Positions 36,598 to 44,830 of a DNA stretch of 64,000 nt are shown here, piece after piece. Source of the DNA: Frondihabitans sp. 762G35 (GTDB lineage: Bacteria; Actinomycetota; Actinomycetes; Actinomycetales; Microbacteriaceae); contig NZ_CP014619.1 in the NCBI RefSeq assembly GCF_002074055.1, positions 1,984,001 to 2,048,000 of the forward strand, read 5' to 3'. Each line of letters begins with the position of its first letter. Position 1 is the stretch's first letter. Below the pieces are notes generated by a model. The model ran no database searches. It saw only the letters and a list, made by a program, of their open reading frames with translations, and was not told the origin of the DNA. Position numbers and translations under genes: made by a program.

Positions 36598-37418
36598 CTG
36601 CTGTACTGAACCACCCAGTCGACCTGGATGTGACCTTTCGCCGTCGTGGAGACGGTCTTGCCGTCGGTGTTGGTCTCGGCCTGGAGGGTCCAGCGCATCG
36701 GTTTCGTGGGCACCCCCGCCGCGTTGCTCGTCTGCCCGATCATCCGGCCGTCCCAGTACCAGCGGACCTTGCCGGGCGTCCACTCGGTGACGGCCGTGTG
36801 CCAGCCGGTGCCGACGACCGGCGACGCCGAGTGCGGTGGCCCGTCGAACGTCATCTTCCCGTTCTTGTAGCTGCCCTTGACCGCCGAGGCGGCGTAGGCG
36901 TTGCCCGCGAGGTTGCCGTCGGGCCAGTCGATCTCGCCGTCGTTCCAGTCGTCGGAGGTCGGCCAGAGCAGGAAGGCCATCTTGTAGCCGGCCACCGCGT
37001 CGGTGCGGAAGCGGATCGCGTAGCGGCCGTAGGTCTGCGGCTTGTAGCCGTTCGGCATCGGGGCCGCGACCATCGGACGACCGCTCTGGCTGTGGAGGGA
37101 GAAGTCGAGCGAGCCGTTCTTGGCGCTGAGCACCCGAGACGGGGCGTAGAGGCCCTTGCCCGAGGTGTCGGAGAAGCTCGAGTAGCCGTTCCACGCCGCC
37201 CCGTAGACGGAGGCGAACTGGCCGATGCCCGCGGTCTTCGTGAAGTCCTGCGACACGACCGGCTTCCAGGTGGTGCCGTTCGACGACACCGTCCCGACCG
37301 GCATCGTCGTGCTCGCGGCGGCCTGCGCGGCGGGGCCGTGACCCGCGGAGGCGACGACGACACCCCCCACGGCGGCGGCGGCGGTGAGCCCGAGCAGGGC
37401 TTTCCCTCGAAGTCGCAT
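36594..37418 (-). CDS. Secreted GH16-like protein with altered catalytic motif
   Basis: 274 aa from the ATG at 37418. The N-terminal signal peptide (MRLRGKALLGLTAAAAVGGV then a cleavage region after AQA near residue 33) directs export. The rest is a concanavalin-like GH16 domain: QDFTKTAGIGQFASVYG, a Trp-rich core and WHTAVTEWTPGKVRWYWDG. The catalytic line is NDGEIDWPDGN: Glu162, Asp164 and Asp167, whereas GH16 enzymes have E-x-D-x-(x)-E. The acid/base Glu is thus replaced by Asp, so activity may be reduced or the protein may only bind polysaccharide. It precedes and overlaps the transporter gene. Confidence 0.82.
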   Translation of the reverse strand: MRLRGKALLGLTAAAAVGGVVVASAGHGPAAQAAASTTMPVGTVSSNGTTWKPVVSQDFTKTAGIGQFASVYGAAWNGYSSFSDTSGKGLYAPSRVLSAKNGSLDFSLHSQSGRPMVAAPMPNGYKPQTYGRYAIRFRTDAVAGYKMAFLLWPTSDDWNDGEIDWPDGNLAGNAYAASAVKGSYKNGKMTFDGPPHSASPVVGTGWHTAVTEWTPGKVRWYWDGRMIGQTSNAAGVPTKPMRWTLQAETNTDGKTVSTTAKGHIQVDWVVQYSR

Positions 37419-37425
37419 GGGGGAC

Positions 37426-37431
37426 ACGCTA
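37426..37431 (-). promoter_or_regulatory. -10 element of the GH16-like gene, leaderless type
   Basis: TAGCGT lies 7 nt before the ATG at 37418 on the minus strand. Confidence 0.5.
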
Positions 37432-37478
37432 CAGGCTCGGCACGCTACGGTGGACACCCCCGACGGCAAGGAGAAACC

Positions 37479-37670
37479 GTGCGCAAATTCCTCTTCAACG
37501 GCGCGATCATCAGCGCGGCCTTCAGCGGCTTCAGCGCCCTCCGCGCCACGGCCAGCGGCCCCCGCGACTGGCGGCTCCTGCTGCTGTGGGTGAGCTGGGC
37601 CGCCTCGACGGCCATCGCCATCGGCAACGTCGTCGACGCGGCCAACGGCGGGGACGACCCCACCGCCTAG
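37479..37670 (+). CDS. Small membrane-associated protein, function unknown
   Basis: 63 aa starting at a GTG. The ribosome-binding site is unusually good for this window: AAGGAG 6 nt before the start. The N-terminal half is weakly hydrophobic with small residues (FNGAIISAAFSGFSALRATA). A central helix LLLLWVSWAASTAIAIGNVV could span the membrane, and the tail is acidic. The coding bias agrees with a real gene. No family is recognised. It ends 6 bp from the convergent mscS-like gene. Confidence 0.6.
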   Translation: MRKFLFNGAIISAAFSGFSALRATASGPRDWRLLLLWVSWAASTAIAIGNVVDAANGGDDPTA

Positions 37671-37676
37671 CCTCGG

Positions 37677-38879
37677 CTAGTCCTTCGCGGGGCGCGGGTC
37701 CACGCCTCGGACGTGGTCGCGATCGACGATCGGGATCGACGACGTGAACAGGGCCGCGCGCTCGGCGTCGGCGTGCTCGCCCGTGAAGAGGCCCGAGGCG
37801 TCGGAGGTCGACTTCGAGAACGCCGGCCGCGGCTCCTGCTCGACCATCTGGACGCGGGTGCGCGGGATCGATTGCGGGCTCTTCTCGTGGAGCCACGCGA
37901 TGAGGTCCTCCCGCACCAGGCAGCGGAGATCGAAGAGCGACCCGGCGTCCACCGCCGACACGAGCACCCGGACGTGCACGAACCCGCCGACCGCGTCGGT
38001 GATCTGCAGGACCTTCACGCGCCCGTCCCAGAGTTCCGTCCGGTCGAGGACGCGGCCGAGCTCGGCGCGCATCTCGCCCGGCGTCACCCGCCAGTCGAGG
38101 TCGAAGTCGACCGCGCCGAGGAGTTCGGAGTTGCGCCTCGTCCAGTTCTCGAAGGGCGTCGTCGTGAAGTAGGTCGACGGGAGCACCATCCGCCGGTCGT
38201 CCCAGATGTGGACGACGACGTACGAGAGGGTGATCTCCTCGATCCGGCCCCACTGCGTCTCGACCACCACGACGTCGTCGACCCGCAGAGCGTCGCTGAA
38301 GGCCAGCTGGATGCCCGCGAAGACGTTCGCCAGCGTCGACTGCGCTGCGAGACCCGCGACCACCGACACCAGGCCCGCGCTCGCCAGGACGCTCGCGCCC
38401 ACCGCCTCGACACCCGGGAACCCGAGCAGGATCGCGCCGGTCGCCACGATCACGACGAGGGCGACCGTGAGCCGCCGGATGATGAGCACCTGGGTCCGGA
38501 GCCGCCTCGCGACCCGATTGTCCGGCTGATCCAGCCGGTAGCGGGCGAGCCCGAGATCTTCGAAGTAGATGGCGAGCGAGGCGACGAGCCACGAGATCGA
38601 CACGACGAGACAGACGCGGAAGGCCTGCTCGACGATCGCCTGACCCTGGTAGCCCCGCGGCGCGACGTTCTGCATCGAGACGGAGAAGGCGGCCCAGACC
38701 AGCGCGACGACCAGCGTGACGCGGAACGACCGCCTCACCCGGGCGATCAGCGCCTTCGCCCACTCCTCCCGGCGCGCGATCAGACGGAAGACGAGCGACA
38801 CCAGGGCCACGACGACCACCGCGGTCAGGATCGCGCCGAGGACGGCGAGGACGGGCTGCAACCAGAGCATGCCGACCAT
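37677..38879 (-). CDS. mscS: MscS-family mechanosensitive channel
   Basis: 400 aa; a start at the ATG at 38870 instead would be 3 residues shorter. Four N-terminal membrane helices precede the pore-lining helix, which carries the Ala/Gly pattern VEAVGASVLASAGLVSVVAGLAAQSTLANVFAG typical of MscS TM3. The beta domain follows with ALRVDDVVVVETQWGRIEEITLSYVVVHIWDDRRMVLPSTYF and ENWTRR. The C-terminal alpha/beta vestibule domain ends in a long charged tail. It probably releases osmolytes on hypo-osmotic shock, complementing trehalose synthesis by otsAB nearby. Confidence 0.9.
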   Translation of the reverse strand: MVGMLWLQPVLAVLGAILTAVVVVALVSLVFRLIARREEWAKALIARVRRSFRVTLVVALVWAAFSVSMQNVAPRGYQGQAIVEQAFRVCLVVSISWLVASLAIYFEDLGLARYRLDQPDNRVARRLRTQVLIIRRLTVALVVIVATGAILLGFPGVEAVGASVLASAGLVSVVAGLAAQSTLANVFAGIQLAFSDALRVDDVVVVETQWGRIEEITLSYVVVHIWDDRRMVLPSTYFTTTPFENWTRRNSELLGAVDFDLDWRVTPGEMRAELGRVLDRTELWDGRVKVLQITDAVGGFVHVRVLVSAVDAGSLFDLRCLVREDLIAWLHEKSPQSIPRTRVQMVEQEPRPAFSKSTSDASGLFTGEHADAERAALFTSSIPIVDRDHVRGVDPRPAKD

Positions 38880-38957
38880 GGTGGCAGGTCGTCGCCCGGA
38901 GCGGGGTGCGGGACGGGTGTCCGGCGGGGCAGACGGACACGACCACCCGATGCTTGG

Positions 38958-38963
38958 TAGCGT
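38958..38963 (+). promoter_or_regulatory. -10 element of the amino-acid permease gene, leaderless type
   Basis: TAGCGT lies 6 nt before the ATG at 38970. Confidence 0.5.
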
Positions 38964-38969
38964 GCGCGG

Positions 38970-40520
38970 ATGACGACCTCCACGAAGGGGGGCGCTAGCG
39001 CCCCCGACGGAAACGGCGCCGAGGAGACTCTCCCGGCGCAGGACTTCAGCCACGAGCAGGCAGGGTTCCAGCACGGACTGAAGCCCCGGCAGCTCCAGAT
39101 GATCGCGATCGGAGGGGCGATCGGCACCGGGCTCTTCCTCGGCGCCGGCGGACGCCTGAACAGCGCCGGGCCCGCCCTGGCGATCGTCTTCGCCATCTGC
39201 GGGGTCTTCGCGTTCTTCATCCTGCGCGCCCTCGGCGAACTCGTGCTCCACCGCCCGTCGTCGGGCTCGTTCGTCTCGTACGCCCGCGAGTTCTTCGGCG
39301 AGAAGTTCGCCTACGCGGCCGGCTGGATGTACTTCCTCAACTGGGCCATGACCGCGATCGTCGACACGACCGCCGTCGCCCTCTACCTGCAGTACTGGAA
39401 GGCCTTCACCTCCGCACCCCAGTGGCTCCTGGCCCTCATCGCCCTCGCCGTCGTGCTCAGCGTGAACCTGCTGGCGGTCAAGGTGTTCGGCGAGCTGGAG
39501 TTCTGGTTCGCCCTCGTCAAGGTCGCGGCGCTGGTGCTGTTCCTCGTGATCGGCGTGGTCTGGCTCGCGTTCGCGTTCCCCGTCACGCACGACGGGCAGT
39601 CCATCCAGACGGGCCTCGCCGTGATCAGCCAGACGGGCATCCTGCCGAACGGTCTCCTGCCGGCCGTCATCGTCGTGCAGGGGGTGGTCTTCGCCTACGC
39701 GGCGATCGAGCTCGTCGGCACCGCGTCCGGCGAGACGCAGAACCCCGAGAAGGTCGTGCCGCGCGCGATCAACACCGTGATCATCCGCATCGCGGTCTTC
39801 TACGTCGGTTCGCTCGTGCTGCTGTCGCTGCTCCTGCCCTACACCGCGTACAAGGCGGGTCAGAGCCCCTTCGTGACGTTCTTCTCGAGCATCGGCAACC
39901 CGCAGGTCGGTGCCGTGGCCGGGTCGATCATGAACTTCGTCGTCCTGACCGCGGCCCTGTCGAGCCTGAACGCCGGGCTCTTCTCGACCGGCCGCGTGCT
40001 GCACTCGATGGGCATGAACGGATCGGCGCCGAAGTTCACCACCGTCATGTCGAAGGGCGGTGTGCCCTACGGCGGCATCCTGCTCACCAGCGCCATCACG
40101 CTGCTCGGCGTCGGTCTCAACGCCGTCGTCGGAGCCTCGACCGCGTTCGAGATCGTGCTCAACATCGCCTCGCTCGGGATCCTCACGGCGTGGGGCACCA
40201 TCGTCCTGTGCCAGATGAGGCTCCGCACCTGGGCCAAGCAGGGCAAGGCCAAGGAGCCGAAGTTCCGCCTGCCCGGGGCTCCGGTGACCAGTTGGCTCAC
40301 GCTGGCGTTCCTCGTGGCCGTCCTCGTGCTGATGGCGATCGACTGGCCGATCGGCAGCATCACGGTAGCGTCGCTCGTCGTGATCATCCCGCTGCTCGTG
40401 CTGGGCTGGTATCTGCAGCGCGACCGCATCCTGCAGATCGCCGCGATCCGCGAGGGCGTGACCGGGCCGTTCCCGGTGAACGGACGCGACTCGTCGAAGC
40501 GCCCGCGCGGCGACCGCTAG
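38970..40520 (+). CDS. Amino acid permease (APC superfamily)
   Basis: 516 aa with twelve predicted membrane helices. The cytoplasmic N-terminus is about 45 residues. [30 protein letters not shown] is the helix-1 substrate/unwinding signature of the amino-acid transporter family. [27 protein letters not shown] and [24 protein letters not shown] (helix 6 region) agree with CycA/AnsP/GabP-type proton-coupled symporters. Which amino acid is carried is not clear; the [10 protein letters not shown] region suggests the D-serine/alanine/asparagine group. Confidence 0.9.
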   Translation: MTTSTKGGASAPDGNGAEETLPAQDFSHEQAGFQHGLKPRQLQMIAIGGAIGTGLFLGAGGRLNSAGPALAIVFAICGVFAFFILRALGELVLHRPSSGSFVSYAREFFGEKFAYAAGWMYFLNWAMTAIVDTTAVALYLQYWKAFTSAPQWLLALIALAVVLSVNLLAVKVFGELEFWFALVKVAALVLFLVIGVVWLAFAFPVTHDGQSIQTGLAVISQTGILPNGLLPAVIVVQGVVFAYAAIELVGTASGETQNPEKVVPRAINTVIIRIAVFYVGSLVLLSLLLPYTAYKAGQSPFVTFFSSIGNPQVGAVAGSIMNFVVLTAALSSLNAGLFSTGRVLHSMGMNGSAPKFTTVMSKGGVPYGGILLTSAITLLGVGLNAVVGASTAFEIVLNIASLGILTAWGTIVLCQMRLRTWAKQGKAKEPKFRLPGAPVTSWLTLAFLVAVLVLMAIDWPIGSITVASLVVIIPLLVLGWYLQRDRILQIAAIREGVTGPFPVNGRDSSKRPRGDR

Positions 40521-40557
40521 CGGATCACCGGGCGTCGCGCGGAGGTCAGCGCGACGC

Positions 40558-41079
40558 CTACGCCGCCCGGTGGTCGGCCGCGAGAGCGACGTAGTGCTGC
40601 GCGTTCCGCCGGATGCCCTCGACCTCGTCGTCGGTCAGCTCCCGCCGCACCTTCGCGGGGAGCCCGGCGACGAGGGAGCGCTCCGGGATCACCGTGCCCT
40701 CGAGGACGACCGAACCGGCCGCGACGAGCGACCCGCGACCGATCACGGCCCCGTTGAGGACGGTGGCCGACATGCCGATGAGGCAGTCGTCCTCGATCGT
40801 GCAGCCGTGGAGGACGGCGTTGTGCCCGACGCTGACGCCGCGACCGATCGTGGTGGGGAGTCCGGCGTCGGCGTGCACCGAGACGTTGTCCTGGAGGTTG
40901 CTGCCCTCCCCCAGCGTGATCGCCTCGACGTCGGCGCGGACGACGGCCCCGTAGAAGACGCTCGACCTCTCGGACAGCGTCGCCCGGCCGATCACCCGGG
41001 CTCCCGGGGCGAGGAAGACGGTGGACGCGATGCTCGGCTCGTGGCCGGCGAACGCCAGGACGGACTCATCTGCACTCAT
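40558..41079 (-). CDS. Gamma-carbonic anhydrase-like hexapeptide protein
   Basis: 173 aa, a left-handed beta-helix protein that would form trimers. Three His zinc/iron ligands of the gamma-class are present: His69 (SVHADAG), His86 and His91 (VGHNAVLHGC). Hexapeptide turns such as IGRATLSERSS, IEDDCLIGMSATVLNGAVIGRGSLVAAGSVV run through the middle, and a C-terminal helix packs outside (LTDDEVEGIRRNAQHYVAL). Homologs of the YrdA/PaaY/CaiE group may hydrate CO2 or act as thioesterases, so enzymatic assignment is tentative. CAGGGT lies 6 nt before the ATG. Confidence 0.88.
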   Translation of the reverse strand: MSADESVLAFAGHEPSIASTVFLAPGARVIGRATLSERSSVFYGAVVRADVEAITLGEGSNLQDNVSVHADAGLPTTIGRGVSVGHNAVLHGCTIEDDCLIGMSATVLNGAVIGRGSLVAAGSVVLEGTVIPERSLVAGLPAKVRRELTDDEVEGIRRNAQHYVALAADHRAA

Positions 41080-41166
41080 GCGCTCACCCTGCCACGCCCC
41101 GGCGCCTCAGGTGGCGCGCGGAGGAGCCGCGTCGGCGGACCGGGGCCGGGATCCAGGCGGCGGTCG

Positions 41167-41172
41167 TAGCAT
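41167..41172 (+). promoter_or_regulatory. -10 element of the glutathione-peroxidase gene, leaderless type
   Basis: TAGCAT lies 6 nt before the ATG at 41179. Confidence 0.5.
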
Positions 41173-41178
41173 CCGAGC

Positions 41179-41670
41179 ATGACTCTCGACACCATCCCGC
41201 TCACGACGATCCGCGGCGAGGCCACCACGTTCGGCGCCTACTCCGACAAGGTCGTCCTCGTCGTCAACGTCGCCTCCCGGTGCGGCCTGGCGCCCCAGTA
41301 CGAGAAGCTCGAGGCCCTGCAGAAGACCTACGGCGAGCGCGGCTTCACCGTCCTGGGGTTCCCGAGCAACCAGTTCCTCCAGGAGCTCTCCACGGAAGAC
41401 GCGATCGCGGAGTACTGCTCCGCGACCTGGGGCGTGACCTTCCCGATGATGGAGAAGACGAAGATCAACGGCCGGAGCGCCCACCCGCTCTACACGGAAC
41501 TCACGAAGACTCCGGACGCGAAGGGCAAGGCGGGCCGCATCATCTGGAACTTCGAGAAGTTCGTGATCACCCCCGACGGCACCGTCCACCGGTTCCGCCC
41601 CACGACGGAGCCCGATGCTCCCGAGGTGGTCTCCGTCATCGAGTCGGCGCTTCCGATCACGGCGGCGTAA
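41179..41670 (+). CDS. Glutathione peroxidase family thiol peroxidase
   Basis: 163 aa. The peroxidatic residue is Cys35 in NVASRCGL. FPSNQF at 61-66 and WNFEKF at 123-128 provide the Gln/Trp/Asn partners of the catalytic tetrad. A second Cys near residue 80 (AEYCSATW) could be the resolving Cys used with thioredoxin, as in non-animal GPx. Since actinobacteria use mycothiol or thioredoxin, glutathione is unlikely to be the true donor (inference from taxonomy). It stands alone, divergent from the gamma-carbonic anhydrase. Confidence 0.93.
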   Translation: MTLDTIPLTTIRGEATTFGAYSDKVVLVVNVASRCGLAPQYEKLEALQKTYGERGFTVLGFPSNQFLQELSTEDAIAEYCSATWGVTFPMMEKTKINGRSAHPLYTELTKTPDAKGKAGRIIWNFEKFVITPDGTVHRFRPTTEPDAPEVVSVIESALPITAA

Positions 41671-41753
41671 CGCCGCGCCCTGGGCCCGCTGGGAGATGCC
41701 CGAGCGCTGGCCGTGACCGCGGCTCGAGGGCGCGTTCCCGCCCGTCGTCGGCA

Positions 41754-41759
41754 TACGAT
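41754..41759 (+). promoter_or_regulatory. -10 element of the esterase gene, leaderless type
   Basis: TACGAT lies 6 nt before the GTG at 41766. Confidence 0.5.
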
Positions 41760-41765
41760 CCAGGC

Positions 41766-42992
41766 GTGCCCGCCTCGCTCTCCCCGTTCGCGCCGCTCCT
41801 CGTGGTGATCCTCCTCGCCGCCCTGGCGGCGGTCGTGCTCGTCCTGCTGCCCGTCCGCGGACGAGGCCCGGGGCGGCTCCGCCTCCTCGTGGCGGCCGTC
41901 GCGGTCGCCGTCGTCGGGGTCGCCGGGGTCGGCCTCGCCACCGCTAGGCCGGTGGCACCCCGTGCCGCCGTGGCCGACCCGACCGTCGACGCGCGCCCCT
42001 CGGCGACTCCGTCGAGGGCCCCCTCCGCCTCCCCCGCGCCCGTGTCCGGCGCCTCCGAAGCGACCGTCGCCCCCACTCCCGCTCGCCTGACGACCGGGCT
42101 GACCGCCGCGAGCGACCTCGATCGCACCTGGGTCGCCCCGGCGGGCATGCCGACGCGGGGCCGCGAGTACTCCGTGGCGATCCCGGGGACGGTCTCCCGG
42201 TTCGCAGCCCGCCCCGCGGACGTCTACCTGCCCCCGGCGGCGCTCGTGGCGAACGCCCCCGCCCTGCCGGTGGTCGTCCTCCTCTCCGGCCAGCCGGCCA
42301 GTCCCGACTCGGTCATGACCGTGGGGAGCGTTGTCCGCACCGAGGATGCCCTCGCCGCGAAGGACCACGGCCTGGCGCCGATCGTCGTGGTGCCCGATCA
42401 GCTCGGGAGACCCCAGGACAACCCGATGTGCGTCGACGGGCCCCTCGGGAACGTCTCCACGTACATCCTGCGCGATGTCACCTCGTGGATCCGGGGCCAC
42501 CTCCGCGTCCTCCCGGGACGGGACGCCTGGGCGGTGGGAGGCTTCTCCGAGGGCGGCACCTGCTCGATCCAGTTCGCGACCGCGCACCCCGACGTCTTCG
42601 GCTCGTTCATCGACGTGAGCGGCGAGCGCTACCCGACGATGCGGACCGACGAGGTGGCGATCCAGGCGGGGTTCCGCGGCAGCGTCACCGCCTACGACCG
42701 GGCCAAGCCGGAGAACATCCTGCGAAAGCACGGCCGCTACGTCGACGAGCAGGCCGTGTTCGCGGTCGGGGCGACGGACACTCACTACGGCGCGATCATG
42801 ACCCTGATGTCAGGGAAGGCCGAGGCGGCCGGGATCACGGTGGCGCGCTACGTCTCGCCGCACACGGGCCACGACTGGACGACGGCGAGCAACGGTTTCG
42901 CCAGCGGCATCGGTGCGCTCTACCCGCGCTTCGGACTCGCACCCGCCGGGATCTACCTCGACGCGCTGGTCCCTCCCGCGCCGACCGCCTGA
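41766..42992 (+). CDS. Membrane-anchored alpha/beta-hydrolase esterase (antigen-85-like fold)
   Basis: 408 aa from a GTG. Two N-terminal hydrophobic segments (LLVVILLAALAAVVLVLLPV and LLVAAVAVAVVGVAGVGLA) anchor it. A Ser/Thr/Pro/Ala linker of about 40 residues leads to an extracytoplasmic esterase domain (PF00756-like). The nucleophile elbow is GGFSEGGTC with Ser261, and the general-base His lies in SPHTGHDW near the C-terminus. TWIRGHLRVLPGRDAWAVGG-type spacing resembles the esterase-D/mycolyltransferase group. Without mycolic acids in this lineage, a cell-wall lipid or polyester substrate is more likely than trehalose mycolate. Confidence 0.85.
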   Translation: MPASLSPFAPLLVVILLAALAAVVLVLLPVRGRGPGRLRLLVAAVAVAVVGVAGVGLATARPVAPRAAVADPTVDARPSATPSRAPSASPAPVSGASEATVAPTPARLTTGLTAASDLDRTWVAPAGMPTRGREYSVAIPGTVSRFAARPADVYLPPAALVANAPALPVVVLLSGQPASPDSVMTVGSVVRTEDALAAKDHGLAPIVVVPDQLGRPQDNPMCVDGPLGNVSTYILRDVTSWIRGHLRVLPGRDAWAVGGFSEGGTCSIQFATAHPDVFGSFIDVSGERYPTMRTDEVAIQAGFRGSVTAYDRAKPENILRKHGRYVDEQAVFAVGATDTHYGAIMTLMSGKAEAAGITVARYVSPHTGHDWTTASNGFASGIGALYPRFGLAPAGIYLDALVPPAPTA

Positions 42993-43169
42993 GGGCCTCT
43001 CACCCGGGGGTGACCGCCTCCCCCACGCGGGTGGACCGCCGGGACTCCCCCTGTTCTGGGAGGCCTCACCCGCGGGTGGTCTCATTAGGATTTCAGTGAA
43101 TCGACATTACCCAAACGATTCATGGGCGAATACCCGTCGCCCGTCCGCACTCACTCCCCGGAGGACCCC

Positions 43170-43946
43170 GTGGAACCCGTCCTGGTCTCCCTTCTCAGGC
43201 CCTTCGCCCCCCTCCGCTTCCTGAGCGTCCGCTCGGCGTTCGCCGGGGTCCCGCGACCCAACGACGAGCCGCGCGCCCTGGTCGCCGGCCCCGACCCGCT
43301 GAAGCTCCTCCTCCTGGGCACCGACGCCGCCACCGGCTGGGGGGTCAGGAGCCACGCGCTCGCCCTCCCCGGTCAGCTGGCACGCGAACTCGGCGCAGCG
43401 ACGGGGCGGGGCGTCACCGTCGACCTCGTCACCCGGCCGGGTATCCGCCTCTCGGGCCTGTCCGAGCTCGTCGCGGGGCGCGACCTCCGCGGCTACGACG
43501 CGGTTCTCGTCGTAGGCGGTCTGTACGATGCCGCGCTGCTCGTCCGCGAACGGACCTGGCGTCTCGAGATGGGCGACCTCCTCGCGCGGCTGTCGAACGC
43601 CACGCTGGAGTCGACGCCCATCGTCGTCACGGGCCTCGCCCCGGTCAGCTCGCTCGCCGGATCCCCTCAGCCGGGTCAGCGCACCTGGGACGACTGGGCC
43701 TCCCGACTCGACTCGGTCACGGCCGACCTCTGCGCCGTCTCCGCGAACGCGCACCACCTCCCGATGGCCGAGGCGGTCGGCGAGGTGACCGAGCTGAACC
43801 AACCGGACCGCTTCCGGTCTCCGGCTCAGTACCGCTGCCTGGCCCGCCGCAAGGCGCGGTGCCTCGCGGAGCTGCTGGAGCCGACGGGCCGGCGCTCGAT
43901 CGCCGGCGTCAGCCGCGGAGAGCCCGAGGCCCTCGCGGTGCCCTGA
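43170..43946 (+). CDS. SGNH-hydrolase-like protein lacking the canonical Ser
   Basis: 258 aa from the GTG at 43170, chosen because GGAGGA lies 4 nt upstream; an ATG at 43122 gives 274 aa. The fold is that of SGNH/GDSL hydrolases: block I at LLLLGTDAATGWGV (residues 46-59), then VDLVTRPGIRLSGLSEL, YDAVLVVGGLYDAALL and IVVTGLAPVSSL. Block I reads GTDAATG where active enzymes have GDSxxxG, so the nucleophile Ser is missing. The C-terminal FRSPAQYRCLARR helix is kept. An actinobacterial subgroup shares this degenerate block. Its last 38 bp overlap the convergent tspO-like gene. Confidence 0.72.
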   Translation: MEPVLVSLLRPFAPLRFLSVRSAFAGVPRPNDEPRALVAGPDPLKLLLLGTDAATGWGVRSHALALPGQLARELGAATGRGVTVDLVTRPGIRLSGLSELVAGRDLRGYDAVLVVGGLYDAALLVRERTWRLEMGDLLARLSNATLESTPIVVTGLAPVSSLAGSPQPGQRTWDDWASRLDSVTADLCAVSANAHHLPMAEAVGEVTELNQPDRFRSPAQYRCLARRKARCLAELLEPTGRRSIAGVSRGEPEALAVP

Positions 43947-44751
43947 CCCGGGCGACGACGGTCACCACGACCACGGCGGCCACGGCGACGAGGGCCGCGA
44001 TGGCGGTCGGCACGGACGGCAGCGTCCCGGTCAGGCGCGCCACGGCGATCCAGGCGAGGCCCCACGACAGCGAGAGCGCGGGAGCGATGCGCCCGTGACC
44101 CGACACGGCCACGACGGCCCCGACGACACCGGCGACCGCCACGATCGCGACGCCCCACGCGTCCGGCGCGACGCCGAAGCCGCGGAAGCCCTCGGCGACG
44201 AGGAGAGCGGTGACGTTCGCGGCCGTGGCGACCGACACCCAGCCGAGGTAGAGGCCGAGGGTGCCGTCGGTGACGATCGTGTCGACGACGTTCGCGGGCC
44301 GACTGGCCAGCGCGCGACGGAAGCAGACGACCAGGACGATCAGGAGGAGGGCGATCACCGGGACGCTCAGCGCGAGGAGGTCCGCCTGGATGCTGAGGAT
44401 CCAGGCGGCGTTGAGCAGGAGCGACGCGGCGACCGGGTAACCGAGCCGGCGGTGGCGCTCGGCCGTCGCCTGCGCGGGCAGGAGCTGCCAGACGGCGTAG
44501 GCGACGAGCCCCAGGTAGATGACGCCCCAGATCTGGAAGGCTCCCGTGCCGGGCGCGACGAGCGTGGCGTCGGCACCGAGAGCTCCCCCGGCGGCCTCCG
44601 CGATGGGAGTCCCGATGACGGCTCCCGATCCGACGAACGATCCGGCGAGGGCCAGCACGGCGCTCACGGCGACGACGATCTGCCGGGCGCGGTCCCGGCC
44701 CGTCGCCTCCGTCGTTCCGAGGTGTCCCCTGGCCTGTACTGTCGCTTGCAC
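43909..44751 (-). CDS. TspO/MBR-related membrane protein
   Basis: 280 aa, with about eight predicted hydrophobic segments. WGVIYLGLVAYAVWQLLPAQ, NAAWILSIQADLLALSVPVIALLLIVLVV and TLGLYLGWVSVATAANVTALLVAEG resemble tryptophan-rich sensory protein (TspO/MBR) helices, in the longer form that actinobacteria carry next to MarR genes. Function may be tetrapyrrole or lipid-related sensing; this is not settled. The start is a GTG. It is divergent from a marR gene with a palindrome between them, so the regulator probably controls it. Confidence 0.75.
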   Translation of the reverse strand: MQATVQARGHLGTTEATGRDRARQIVVAVSAVLALAGSFVGSGAVIGTPIAEAAGGALGADATLVAPGTGAFQIWGVIYLGLVAYAVWQLLPAQATAERHRRLGYPVAASLLLNAAWILSIQADLLALSVPVIALLLIVLVVCFRRALASRPANVVDTIVTDGTLGLYLGWVSVATAANVTALLVAEGFRGFGVAPDAWGVAIVAVAGVVGAVVAVSGHGRIAPALSLSWGLAWIAVARLTGTLPSVPTAIAALVAVAAVVVVTVVARVRAPRGPRALRG

Positions 44752-44792
44752 GTCCTCGCTCCGATCGCTCGTCCTCCGGCACCGATCCGATA

Positions 44793-44806
44793 CTCAGCCG
44801 GCTGAG
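44793..44806. promoter_or_regulatory. Palindromic operator between tspO-like gene and marR
   Basis: CTCAGCCGGCTGAG is a perfect 14-bp palindrome. It lies 9 bp upstream of the marR -10 box, inside the promoter region of both divergent genes. That is the expected place for an autoregulatory MarR site. Confidence 0.6.
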
Positions 44807-44815
44807 CACCCACGG

Positions 44816-44821
44816 TAGACT
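44816..44821 (+). promoter_or_regulatory. -10 element of marR
   Basis: TAGACT lies 9 nt before the marR ATG, so any leader would be only a few bases long. Confidence 0.45.
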
Positions 44822-44830
44822 TCCGACACG

